Notes under the pieces: generated by a model | What the model saw: only the letters and a program-made list of their open reading frames with translations | The model's database searches: none | Told to the model about the DNA's origin: nothing | Program-made: the position numbers and the translations under genes | From: a virus | Reading direction: 5' to 3' (one strand) | DNA length: 39,710 nt | IMG/VR virus record: IMGVR_UViG_3300046665_000400 | Coordinates: 1 to 39,710 of that record | Part shown: positions 1-5,682 of the stretch, piece after piece | Position numbering within the stretch: position 1 is the stretch's first letter | How the letters are laid out: every line of letters begins with the position of its first letter

Positions 1-446
1 TCAGAAATATCCATTTTTTCACTAATTTCTCGGTAAGTCATGCCGTCTAGTTGAGACATCAAAAACACTTGAGCTGTTCGGGTAGGGAGTTTTTCTAAAA
101 TTAAATGAACCTGATACAAGGTTTCTTGAATATAAACTTCATGTTCGGCAGAGGGGTAATATTCTTCTGGAAGATGTTGTAGGGCATCGAGATAGAGATT
201 TTCAATATGTTGACGACGCCAATGGTCAATAATGACATGCTTGGCGATCCCCATTAGCCATGCTTGCGGCTCTTTAATTTGTTTAAAACTATATTCACTT
301 TTTAAAGCACGATAAAACACTTCCTGACTCAGGTCTTCAGATTGATGATGATGCTGAAGTTTATGTTTAAACCATGACAAGAGCGTGGTTTGCTGAGAAC
401 GGTAAATTTGGCTAAACCATACTTGTTTATCTACATTCAGGTTCAT
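1..446 (-). CDS. FecI-like ECF RNA polymerase sigma factor (C-terminal part outside window)
   Basis: The 148 visible residues start MNLNVDKQVWFSQIYRSQQ. They contain an ECF sigma region 2 (QSEDLSQEVFYRALK, then WLMGIAKHVIIDHWRR) and the beginning of region 4 (LPTRTAQVFLMSQLDGMTYREI), where the window cuts the gene. Sigma factors of the FecI group direct RNA polymerase to iron-siderophore uptake genes, usually with a FecR anti-sigma factor encoded next door; that neighbour would lie outside the window. The ATG at 446 is the first start giving a full region 2, although no strong ribosome binding site is visible. The gene normally would be driven by a Fur-controlled promoter, and a fitting one is found 37 kb away at 37803-37831, on the other side of the prophage. 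The family call is secure; the exact member is not. Confidence 0.88.
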   Translation of the reverse strand, partial: MNLNVDKQVWFSQIYRSQQTTLLSWFKHKLQHHHQSEDLSQEVFYRALKSEYSFKQIKEPQAWLMGIAKHVIIDHWRRQHIENLYLDALQHLPEEYYPSAEHEVYIQETLYQVHLILEKLPTRTAQVFLMSQLDGMTYREISEKMDIS

Positions 447-496
447 AGCAGAGGAGCCCACAAATTGGTAATGAGTAGCACAATTAAACAAACATT

Positions 497-502
497 TAAG
501 AT
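497..502. repeat. Target-site duplication, left copy (TAAGAT)
   Basis: TAAGAT directly precedes the TG at 503-504 and is repeated exactly at 37789-37794 directly after the terminal CA. A 6-bp duplication differs from the 5 bp made by Mu but fits a Tn552-like DDE transposase, to which BcepMu-type transposases are related. Confidence 0.72.
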
Positions 503-544
503 TGATACCTAATAATATAAATATATAAGAGTGATGAGATAATT
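503..544. other. Prophage left end with putative transposase-binding motifs
   Basis: The end begins TGATACC. GAGATAATT lies at 536-544, 33 nt from the terminus, the same offset as in the right end. A weaker copy (AATATAAAT, 514-522) lies at offset 11, where the right end has GAGATAAAT. Two sites about 22 bp apart would sit on the same DNA face. The binding role is inferred. Confidence 0.6.
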
Positions 545-545
545 A

Positions 546-580
546 TGGGATTTTGTGGGATAAGATGGGACTGAGTGGGA
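546..580. repeat. Four TGGGA repeats at exact 10-bp spacing
   Basis: TGGGA occurs at 546, 556, 566 and 576 with unrelated bases between. The period equals about one DNA helical turn, so all four lie on one face of the duplex. The array sits immediately inside the left-end transposase motif and has no counterpart at the right end. The function is unknown; a binding array for transposase, repressor or a host bending protein is possible. Confidence 0.75.
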
Positions 581-615
581 TGAGATTTGAAAAGATTTTT
601 CATCCAGTGAAATAG

Positions 616-643
616 AAAAAGCGGGCTTGGGAGTCCGCTTTTT
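616..643. terminator. Bidirectional intrinsic terminator at end of early operon
   Basis: AAAAAGCGG and CCGCTTTTT form a 9-bp stem around a 10-nt loop, giving a U-run in either direction. It overlaps the stop codon of the Mor-like gene and would stop leftward early transcription before the prophage end and the host sigma gene. Confidence 0.8.
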
Positions 644-1091
644 ATTCGAATAAATCCAGATTCTGGTCTAAATGGAATTTAAGCTTTTCTTCGCCATTTA
701 CGATACTGCGGATTGTTCTGATAGTCACGCCAAATTTACGGGCTATCTTAGAGCGACTTTCTTTTTTTGCAGCAAGTTCACGTATCGTTCTATTACGCAT
801 AGCAATCGTGATTGTGGTTGCCATAGGCACTTCTATTGAGTTATTCCCTAAATGCTCTGAGAGCAGTTGTAGCTTTGAATAACCGATAATCTGTGAAAGC
901 TCATGATGAATGCCTAAGGCGTGCTTGTGGGGTACAAAAACTAGGATGCCGCCATAGCTCTCAATAAGACTCAAAGCTGGTTTTATGCCGATAAGCTTCG
1001 CCACAAATGCAAAGTTTTTTGGCATAAGTGCAATGAGTTCTTCATCAGAAAATAATTGTTGTGCATCAGTGATGTGAGGACGATAAACCAT
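642..1091 (-). CDS. Mor-family transcription activator
   Basis: This 149-residue protein resembles Mor/C activators of Mu-like phages, DNA-binding dimers that switch on middle or late promoters. Residues about 33-80 carry the typical segment with IGIKPALSLIESYGG and VFVPHKH. Residues about 98-135 hold the C-terminal helix-turn-helix (MRNRTIRELAAKKESRSKIARKFG, shown in part, then VTIRTIRSIV). The start has GGAG five bases upstream. It is the last gene of the leftward early operon, as mor is late in Mu's early region, and is separated from the upstream GemA gene by a terminator-like hairpin. It is probably the activator of the rightward late genes, since no second activator (C-like) is visible. 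That role is inferred from family and position. Confidence 0.82.
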   Translation of the reverse strand: MVYRPHITDAQQLFSDEELIALMPKNFAFVAKLIGIKPALSLIESYGGILVFVPHKHALGIHHELSQIIGYSKLQLLSEHLGNNSIEVPMATTITIAMRNRTIRELAAKKESRSKIARKFGVTIRTIRSIVNGEEKLKFHLDQNLDLFE

Positions 1092-1173
1092 AATTGCTCC
1101 CGCTGTTATCCCATGTTAAGATTTAGCAGTCTTATGATTTATCTCCTCTTGCTTTCGTCGGTGGGTGGAATTT

Positions 1174-1203
1174 AAAACCTCAGTGTTGGCGCACTGGGGT
1201 TTT
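1174..1203 (-). terminator. Terminator-like hairpin between GemA and Mor genes
   Basis: A 12-bp stem with one G-T pair (AAAACCTCAGTG / CACTGGGGTTTT, loop TTGGCG) is followed by a short U-run in the leftward direction. It could attenuate early transcription before the activator gene. It is symmetrical and may act in both directions. Confidence 0.6.
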
Positions 1204-1210
1204 TACTTTC

Positions 1211-1648
1211 TTATTGTTCTGTTCTTTCAATGCCGCAACGTTTGCACCATTGTCGTAAGTGAGTAATGATCATGTCTGCGTGATGGCTGCTCATAAATTG
1301 CAGAGCGCTCACGCCGACTTTATTCTCTACAAATTTTGCTAAAGCTTTTTCACTACTGTTTTTGACTACACCAGCTTCGTGAAGCTTTAACCACAAATGA
1401 CGAATTAATTTACTTTGTGCGTCATCCGCTAAATTTTTAACGCCTGATTTATTTTTAGATTCAACTTCAAAGCCAAGTTGTTTGAAGCGATCCAGCACAG
1501 CTTCAAACTGCGCTAGGTTCAAATCTTTTGAACTGGTTTTACCAGTAGTGCTGGTAAGAATGTCACGGTAAAGTTCATCATCTAGACCAAGTTTGGTTTT
1601 GCCTACATGAATGAGCTTGATCAAGTTAGCTTTCTTATTGAATTTCAT
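1211..1648 (-). CDS. GemA-like regulatory protein (Mu gp16 family, DUF1018)
   Basis: The 145-residue product matches the GemA/gp16 family of Mu-like phages. Near the N-terminus it has LIKLIHVGKTKLGLDDELYR and TGKTSSKDLNLAQFEAVLDR, and further on LIRHLWLKLHEAGVVKNSSE and the terminal IITHLRQWCKRCGI segment. In Mu, GemA modulates host gene expression and DNA topology, and gem precedes mor, the same order as here. The ATG at 1648 is chosen over an upstream in-frame start at 1723 because GGAG lies seven bases before it and the family begins with this methionine. It overlaps the upstream gene by 14 nt, indicating translational coupling in the early operon. Confidence 0.87.
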   Translation of the reverse strand: MKFNKKANLIKLIHVGKTKLGLDDELYRDILTSTTGKTSSKDLNLAQFEAVLDRFKQLGFEVESKNKSGVKNLADDAQSKLIRHLWLKLHEAGVVKNSSEKALAKFVENKVGVSALQFMSSHHADMIITHLRQWCKRCGIERTEQ

Positions 1649-1838
1649 TGACTGGCTCCAAGCTTTTACTTTCGGGGTCAATATTAAGAGATTCGCAAAA
1701 TTTAACGGATTGAGTACGTCCAAATCTAAATAAACGATTCACTACAACCCAATTTCTAGAATCTTGAAATTCATCAAAATTAATACGAGCAGAATAAAAT
1801 GCATCTCTAACCATACCTTTATAATTAAAGTTCTCCAT
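1635..1838 (-). CDS. Small hypothetical early protein (67 aa)
   Basis: Starts MENFNYKGMVRDAFYSAR, with GGAG nine bases upstream of the ATG, and ends overlapping the GemA-like gene by 14 nt. The sequence is rich in aromatic and basic residues (RNWVVVNRLFRFGRTQSVKF) without a motif I recognise. It sits in a tightly packed leftward operon whose neighbours are also small, so it is probably expressed early after induction. Function unknown. Confidence 0.68.
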   Translation of the reverse strand: MENFNYKGMVRDAFYSARINFDEFQDSRNWVVVNRLFRFGRTQSVKFCESLNIDPESKSLEPVNEIQ

Positions 1839-1839
1839 C

Positions 1840-2043
1840 TTAGAACACTCCCTTAGAAGCGTCGTAAAGGCTAATCAAGGCAAGTAATGCAAGAGCAAGA
1901 AAAGACCCAGCTTTACAAATATTTGAACGACGTTCAAAAACTGTTAGACCTGTATTTTTTCGTGCTTTCCATGCAAGTTTTGCTTCGTTAAAACAATTGT
2001 AGAAACCAATAATAAGGACGAGTAACAACGCAATTATTAGCAT
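1840..2043 (-). CDS. Small two-TM hydrophobic protein (67 aa)
   Basis: Residues 2-16 (LIIALLLVLIIGFYN) and about 46-62 (GSFLALALLALISLY) are hydrophobic enough to cross the membrane. A charged middle (KLAWKARKNTGLTVFERRSN) lies between them. AGGAG precedes the ATG by eight bases. It follows the preceding gene with a 7-nt overlap and stops one base before the next start. Small early membrane proteins in phages often affect superinfection or host membrane enzymes, but nothing here identifies a specific role. Confidence 0.68.
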   Translation of the reverse strand: MLIIALLLVLIIGFYNCFNEAKLAWKARKNTGLTVFERRSNICKAGSFLALALLALISLYDASKGVF

Positions 2044-2324
2044 TGTGGTTTCTCCTTTGGAATTTCAAATGAAAATACAAGTCTCCATATTTGATTAACC
2101 GCGCCACACATAGCTTTTGCATCAGGTCCTTCATAACCAAATGAATTAATAAATGTTCCAAAATCAGGTGTATAAAAACCTTCCTTTTTGCACCATTCAA
2201 AATATTCATTTGCAACTTGAATAGACCTTTTTTGAAAAGCTTCAGTTGCCTTTTTATGGGCTACCTCAGCACGACGCTCTAAGATTGTTTTTGCTTCTCC
2301 ATCTGTTAGTCTCATTGTTTTCAT
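2037..2324 (-). CDS. Hypothetical early protein (95 aa)
   Basis: A soluble, charged 95-residue product. The N-terminal half is predicted helical (LTDGEAKTILERRAEVAHKK), followed by an aromatic, acidic segment (EYFEWCKKEGFYTPDFGTF) and a hydrophobic C-terminal stretch. GGGAG lies before the ATG, and its start overlaps the stop of a 22-codon ORF in an ATGA arrangement. No family recognised. Confidence 0.65.
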   Translation of the reverse strand: MKTMRLTDGEAKTILERRAEVAHKKATEAFQKRSIQVANEYFEWCKKEGFYTPDFGTFINSFGYEGPDAKAMCGAVNQIWRLVFSFEIPKEKPQC

Positions 2325-2389
2325 GATACTTCTCCCAAACTTTCCACAACTTCAGGTGGTAACTTTTCTAAATCTTCAACTTTAATCAT
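2321..2389 (-). CDS. Possible 22-aa translationally coupled ORF
   Basis: ATG at 2389 overlaps the stop of the 49-aa gene (ATGA), and its own stop overlaps the start of the 95-aa gene (ATGA). It encodes MIKVEDLEKLPPEVVESLGE followed by VS. The GGGAG used by the next gene lies inside it. It may be a real micro-protein or only a bridge that carries ribosomes to the next gene. Confidence 0.4.
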   Translation of the reverse strand: MIKVEDLEKLPPEVVESLGEVS

Positions 2390-2535
2390 TGATGCTCACC
2401 GTATTTTTTTGCCCCACATTCACACTGATACAAACCTTGAAAGCTAATACGTACACTGCGACCATTAATTGATTGACGCTGTACGTTTTTAATGTGATTC
2501 CATTTATGTCGATTGCCTAAAGTGCATTTTTTCAT
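2386..2535 (-). CDS. Small Cys-containing protein (49 aa)
   Basis: Encodes MKKCTLGNRHKWNHIKNVQR, ending in a YQCECGAKKYGEHQ tail. Its cysteines (one near the N-terminus, a C-x-C pair near the end) and histidines suggest a small metal-binding fold, possibly a zinc ribbon with unusual spacing. AGGAG lies ten bases before the ATG. It is coupled to the 22-codon ORF downstream. Function unknown. Confidence 0.62.
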   Translation of the reverse strand: MKKCTLGNRHKWNHIKNVQRQSINGRSVRISFQGLYQCECGAKKYGEHQ

Positions 2536-2590
2536 TTAGATGTTTCTCCTTATCGCTGCTCATCAGTACTGGATCACGACATCCAGCAGA

Positions 2591-2612
2591 CACAGGCACG
2601 AATGCCTGTGTT
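2591..2612. other. Perfect 9-bp hairpin between early genes
   Basis: ACACAGGCA and TGCCTGTGT pair around a 4-nt loop, just after the stop of the 94-aa gene. There is no good U-run leftward, so an mRNA-stability or processing element is more likely than a terminator. Confidence 0.55.
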
Positions 2613-2616
2613 TCGC

Positions 2617-2901
2617 TTAAGCTTCTAAATCATCAAGATCAATAGGATTTACAGGGCGGTCTAGACTTAAAGGGAATTTGCCAAATAAGCTGATTGCAGT
2701 TGAAATACCAGCTTTAAAAGCATGGCTCTGCTCATCATTTAATTTTTTCTCGGCATCTCCAGAAGCCAAAACAACATTGCCTTCAGAATTTGCAATGTCA
2801 TTTAAAGTTTCCATACGTTGTTCAAACCAAAAAATCGTGTCTTCAACAAGTTTGGCAACATCCAAATCGGCAAATGCTGTCTGGTCTTGTGTGTTACTCA
2901 T
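2617..2901 (-). CDS. Hypothetical acidic early protein (94 aa)
   Basis: Starts MSNTQDQTAFADLDVAKLVE and ends in a very acidic tail (NPIDLDDLEA). The middle is helical with IFWFEQRMETLNDIANSEGN. AAGGA lies upstream of the ATG at normal spacing. It is followed leftward by a 9-bp hairpin. I recognise no family; the acidity and small size are compatible with a protein-binding or DNA-mimic role, but this is only a guess. Confidence 0.65.
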   Translation of the reverse strand: MSNTQDQTAFADLDVAKLVEDTIFWFEQRMETLNDIANSEGNVVLASGDAEKKLNDEQSHAFKAGISTAISLFGKFPLSLDRPVNPIDLDDLEA

Positions 2902-2927
2902 ATTTAAAATTCCTTATGGTTAGTTAT

Positions 2928-3107
2928 TTAGGCTTGAAGTGTATTCAAGGCCAAATCAATCGCTTTTTGCTGAACTGTATCTCTTGCAATTCGCTGATTT
3001 GAACTATTCAACACGTGGTACTCGAAATAACCACAAAGGTTGAACTTCCGAACAACTCTTAGACCCTTCTTTTCAAGAACATCTAAGTGGTTTACTTTTG
3101 TTGCCAT
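2928..3107 (-). CDS. Small hypothetical protein (59 aa)
   Basis: Encodes MATKVNHLDVLEKKGLRVVR and continues through NLCGYFEYHVLNSSNQRIAR to a helical end (QQKAIDLALNTLQA). The alternation suggests a small alpha-beta fold. The ribosome binding site is weak, but the ORF fills the gap between two well-supported genes with 10-26 nt spacing and has normal codon use. Function unknown. Confidence 0.58.
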   Translation of the reverse strand: MATKVNHLDVLEKKGLRVVRKFNLCGYFEYHVLNSSNQRIARDTVQQKAIDLALNTLQA

Positions 3108-3117
3108 AGCCCATCTC

Positions 3118-3402
3118 TTAAAAGGTTGTTGGACGTGCTACTGCACGTGTTAAAGCCATAAGTCCTTGTTGTAGGTTTCTTTTTGCAATACTTGACCAGT
3201 AATTCGGTTCTGTATCCCATAGGTGTTGTTGCAGTTCTGCATTGCCTTCTAATGCATCTTTAGCTAATCCCAATAAGAAGTAATCAACCTTTCCAATAAG
3301 TTCTTTTAGAGCTTGGCCCTGAGATTTGATTTCATTCATTAAGTCAATTTCTTCTTGAGATAGATCACGATAACCAGTGATCTTGCGGTGTTGGTTATCC
3401 AT
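3118..3402 (-). CDS. Acb2/Tad1-like protein, probable anti-CBASS cyclic-nucleotide sponge
   Basis: The 94-residue product begins [20 protein letters not shown] and ends [19 protein letters not shown], the signature of the Acb2/Tad1 hairpin family found in many phages. Characterised Acb2 proteins form hexamers that bind cyclic di- and trinucleotides and so block CBASS effectors; Tad1 relatives also act on Thoeris signals. Tyr11 and Lys26, which I recall as nucleotide-contacting residues in Acb2 of a Pseudomonas B3-like phage, are present at the same numbers. A perfect AAGGAGG lies six bases before the ATG at 3402; an upstream in-frame start at 3474 is rejected because it lies inside the HU gene. 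It overlaps the HU gene by 8 nt in the early operon, so it would be made soon after induction or infection. The family call is strong; the ligand is inferred. Confidence 0.85.
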   Translation of the reverse strand: MDNQHRKITGYRDLSQEEIDLMNEIKSQGQALKELIGKVDYFLLGLAKDALEGNAELQQHLWDTEPNYWSSIAKRNLQQGLMALTRAVARPTTF

Positions 3403-3670
3403 TAACCGCCTCCTTAAGTGCCTTTCCTGCCTTGAATGAAGGTGCTTTTGCCGCAGCGATTTGAATCTCTTCACCCGTTTTAGGGTTGCGGCCAGTACGC
3501 GCAGCGCGTTCCTTTACGGTAAAAGTTCCGAAACCAATTAATGCAACGTCTTCACCAGCGGCAAGTGCTTTAGTGACGCCACTTTCAAGGGCATTAAGAG
3601 CAGCTGTAGCTTGTGCTTGAGTAAGAGAAGCTGTAGAAGCGATATGTTTGATAAGTTCTGACTTGTTCAT
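3395..3670 (-). CDS. HU-family nucleoid/DNA-bending protein
   Basis: A full-length 91-residue HU protein. It starts [20 protein letters not shown] and contains the conserved [18 protein letters not shown] turn and beta arm ([13 protein letters not shown]), then the C-terminal helix ([15 protein letters not shown]). HU binds and bends DNA without sequence specificity, and Mu transpososome assembly needs HU. A phage-borne copy between the transposition genes and the anti-defence gene could supply it in cis or assist packaging of the genome. AGGA lies ten bases upstream of the ATG. Confidence 0.95.
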   Translation of the reverse strand: MNKSELIKHIASTASLTQAQATAALNALESGVTKALAAGEDVALIGFGTFTVKERAARTGRNPKTGEEIQIAAAKAPSFKAGKALKEAVNG

Positions 3671-3687
3671 GTTTTAAAGATCCTGTT

Positions 3688-4305
3688 TTAAGAAATAGAT
3701 GCGATGTCTAGAGATAGCGGTAAGTAACCACCAGTTGCATCATCGCGGGTGTAAAAACGTAAGTAGGCTTTGCTGCCAATAATGTTGATGCTGTCTGAAA
3801 TGGCTTGCATTGCTTGCTTCCATTTCGGGTGGTTGATTTCAATACGTTTTAAGCCAAGTACTTTTGTGGTGCTGATGTCTCCTTTTTTGTCTACGTTGAA
3901 TGCGTTATTAATGATGACTTTGATTTCGTCACGGCTGCCTTCAGTCCACTCTTCAAGGCATTCGTCAATAAGCTGTTTGGCAGCTTGTAAACGTTCATCA
4001 AAACTGATGTTTTCGGCGATATTGCGTTGGATTTTTAAACGTCCGTCATAGGTCATGAGCGTTACGTTGCCTTTATTGCCACCAACTTTTGCACCATATT
4101 GGTCGGTAGAAATTTGGATAAAACTGGCAATGTCAGCAAAGCCTTCAACCTTGAACTCTTTTAAAAGGTCATGGATTTCCTTCGCTTTCTCATGAAGTTT
4201 GCGAACTGTTTGATCACGCAATTTGTCAATTTCTTTGACATTGGCTTCAGGCACTAATGCACCTGAAGCGTTTTCCCAATAACCTTCTGGAATAGGCTGA
4301 GTCAT
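3688..4305 (-). CDS. DUF3164 family phage protein
   Basis: A 205-residue protein with the DUF3164 pattern common in the early region of Mu-like phages. It has the N-terminal IPEGYWENASGALVPEANVK, a helical region to about residue 60, then DQYGAKVGGNKGNVTLMTYD and the basic RLKIQRNIAENISFDERLQ. The C-terminal part includes KRIEINHPKWKQAMQAI and a final YLRFYTRDDATGGYLPL. The family has no firmly assigned function; its position beside transposition genes suggests a role in replication by transposition. AAGGAG precedes the start by seven bases, and the ATGA overlap with the upstream gene shows coupling. Confidence 0.85.
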   Translation of the reverse strand: MTQPIPEGYWENASGALVPEANVKEIDKLRDQTVRKLHEKAKEIHDLLKEFKVEGFADIASFIQISTDQYGAKVGGNKGNVTLMTYDGRLKIQRNIAENISFDERLQAAKQLIDECLEEWTEGSRDEIKVIINNAFNVDKKGDISTTKVLGLKRIEINHPKWKQAMQAISDSINIIGSKAYLRFYTRDDATGGYLPLSLDIASIS

Positions 4306-5006
4306 GGTGTTGCTCCTTGTTCTGATTCAATTTCCGCAGCCTTGAGGCGTTGGTAACATTGTTCTAGAGATTCTTCTGGTAGCTTGTTCTGAGCGACATG
4401 CGCCATAAGTTGTTCTTTAGGGATGTTCTTCAGCCCACGCTCAGGTTGCTTCTCATTCATATGGACAAAGCCCATCATTTCGGTAACGCTTGTATTTGGG
4501 CGTGTGAATTTTTGACGGTCATGTTCAGCCTGATCAGCTGCACGTTCAGCATCTGTTTTGGCTTTTTGAGCTTCGATTGCTGCTGAACCAAAACCATGTC
4601 TTGGTCGAGCATCTTGCACTGGTGCGTATTCAGGTTTATATGAACCAATTACTTCATATAAATAGCCGTGGTTTTTTAACGGCAACTGCAATTTGCCTTG
4701 GTCGCGACGCTCAAGTGTTGTGTTAATTGCCCAAACCCAAGCCGCTGGCGGTGCTGGATAATTCACACGGTTGCGACTGATCTGCTTAGCAAGAATGTCT
4801 GGAGCAATTTCATTCAATAACTTTGCTGTACGTTCAAAAGTCAGGTCGCGGTTTTCTGATCTGAACATTGCCAAATATTTGATTAATGGCTTTGCCAATT
4901 CACCAGTCATATTTAGGGATGCAACGAATGCCTGACTTGCATCGCTATGACCAAGCAGAGCATCTAAGCTGCAAGTTGCGCCACATGCAGGGCATCTAGT
5001 TTTCAT
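4302..5006 (-). CDS. Early phage protein with N-terminal CxxC zinc-binding motif
   Basis: The 234-residue product begins MKTRCPACGATCSLDALLGH. It has two or three cysteines in a probable zinc ribbon (CPAC, then TC), followed by a helical region with LIKYLAMFRSENRDLTFERT and LLNEIAPDILAKQI. I have seen this overall pattern in other temperate phages without an assigned function. The middle (AWVWAINTTLERRDQGKLQL) suggests a DNA-replication-associated protein, but no catalytic motif is present. The C-terminal third is charged and probably coiled coil. The start at 5006 is preferred over 5075 because GGAGG lies before it and it begins the conserved domain; it overlaps the previous gene by 11 nt. 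Confidence 0.72.
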   Translation of the reverse strand: MKTRCPACGATCSLDALLGHSDASQAFVASLNMTGELAKPLIKYLAMFRSENRDLTFERTAKLLNEIAPDILAKQISRNRVNYPAPPAAWVWAINTTLERRDQGKLQLPLKNHGYLYEVIGSYKPEYAPVQDARPRHGFGSAAIEAQKAKTDAERAADQAEHDRQKFTRPNTSVTEMMGFVHMNEKQPERGLKNIPKEQLMAHVAQNKLPEESLEQCYQRLKAAEIESEQGATP

Positions 5007-5190
5007 TTGATGCAGCCTCCAGCATTGCTTTATATGTTCCAATCGGGCCACATGCTGTTTCTTCAAATTTTGCATGGGCTGCTTCGATCATTTTTTCTGT
5101 TGGTTGTTTAGGCACAAGCACATAATTACCACTGACCAATTTGTCGATATCCTTGGTAAATTGAGCGCGTTTATTATTTACATTGGACAT
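4996..5190 (-). CDS. Small hypothetical early protein (64 aa)
   Basis: Starts MSNVNNKRAQFTKDIDKLVS and includes VPKQPTEKMIEAAHAKFEE, a segment shared by many small phage proteins of unknown function. AGGTGG lies just upstream of the ATG. It overlaps both the 32-aa membrane ORF upstream and the zinc-ribbon gene downstream. Function unknown. Confidence 0.68.
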   Translation of the reverse strand: MSNVNNKRAQFTKDIDKLVSGNYVLVPKQPTEKMIEAAHAKFEETACGPIGTYKAMLEAASNEN

Positions 5191-5276
5191 GTCACCACCT
5201 CGCTAATACGTGCCCATACTGCTGCTACAGCAAGAACGGTCATGATTAAAGAACCACTAATAATTTCTAGAGTCAT
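5178..5276 (-). CDS. 32-aa single-TM peptide
   Basis: Encodes MTLEIISGSLIMTVLAVAAV followed by WARISEVVTCPM. One hydrophobic segment (about residues 4-21) is flanked by few charges. GGAG lies six bases before the ATG, one of the better ribosome binding sites of this operon. It is one of three tiny membrane ORFs clustered here. Confidence 0.55.
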   Translation of the reverse strand: MTLEIISGSLIMTVLAVAAVWARISEVVTCPM

Positions 5277-5278
5277 AG

Positions 5279-5491
5279 CTATCTCCGAAAGTGTTTAGAG
5301 TCGCTTTCAACTGCCGTTTGACAGTCGATGCAAAGCTTCACGTTGCCTAATGCACGACGACGTTCGGGAATTTCATTTCCACAGTTCATGCATTCATGTT
5401 CACTTTCACCATCAAATGTTTGGCGGTTTGAAAGTGCCTGTTGAATACGTTCTTCAGCAATTCCTTCTGCTACATCTACTGGATCAGCCAT
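5279..5491 (-). CDS. TraR/DksA-type C4 zinc-finger protein
   Basis: A 70-residue protein with the TraR/DksA C-terminal zinc finger: CMNCGNEIPERRRALGNVKL followed by CIDC, giving a C-x2-C...C-x2-C set. TraR-like proteins bind the secondary channel of RNA polymerase and mimic DksA plus ppGpp, shifting transcription from host to phage or plasmid promoters. The N-terminal helix (VDVAEGIAEERIQQALSNRQ) has the expected short coiled form with acidic residues. GGAGG lies five bases before the ATG. The family is certain; the promoter targets cannot be seen. Confidence 0.88.
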   Translation of the reverse strand: MADPVDVAEGIAEERIQQALSNRQTFDGESEHECMNCGNEIPERRRALGNVKLCIDCQTAVESDSKHFRR

Positions 5492-5492
5492 C

Positions 5493-5588
5493 TCAGCCTC
5501 CGAAAATTTTACTTAATGCGTTAAAACCAGCGCACGCAACGACCATGAACGTGATGCAGATCATGCCAATGACGTATTCCTTATCCAT
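5493..5588 (-). CDS. 31-aa single-TM peptide
   Basis: Encodes MDKEYVIGMICITFMVVACA followed by GFNALSKIFGG. One hydrophobic segment spans residues 6-20. AGGAGG lies five bases upstream of the ATG, a near-perfect ribosome binding site for such a short ORF. It overlaps the stop of the 32-aa ORF upstream. Function unknown. Confidence 0.55.
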   Translation of the reverse strand: MDKEYVIGMICITFMVVACAGFNALSKIFGG

Positions 5589-5679
5589 TGCAACCTCCTA
5601 ATACAGCCATCACCACAACAACCCCCAAGGCCCAGAGCGAAAAGCTCACAGTGAGTACGTTTCTTAAATTAAAATTCAT
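5581..5679 (-). CDS. 32-aa TM peptide with lipobox-like end
   Basis: Encodes MNFNLRNVLTVSFSLWALGV followed by VVVMAVLGGCNG. The hydrophobic stretch ends in LGGC, which resembles a lipobox, but only two residues follow the cysteine, so lipidation would leave almost no mature protein. GGGGG lies upstream, overlapping the end of the B gene. Confidence 0.5.
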   Translation of the reverse strand: MNFNLRNVLTVSFSLWALGVVVVMAVLGGCNG

Positions 5680-5682
5680 GGC

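Noticed and set aside
532-544. Alternative prophage left end at TGATGAG (532)
   Set aside because: It also begins TG and resembles the right end, but the six bases before it (TAAGAG) match TAAGAT only with a mismatch, and the shared motif offsets (33 nt) fit only the end at 503.
1137-1145. GAGATAAAT (minus strand), identical to the right-end motif, inside the early arm
   Set aside because: Only one 9-mer in A+T-rich DNA 634 bp from the end, with no partner at 22 bp; chance is likely.
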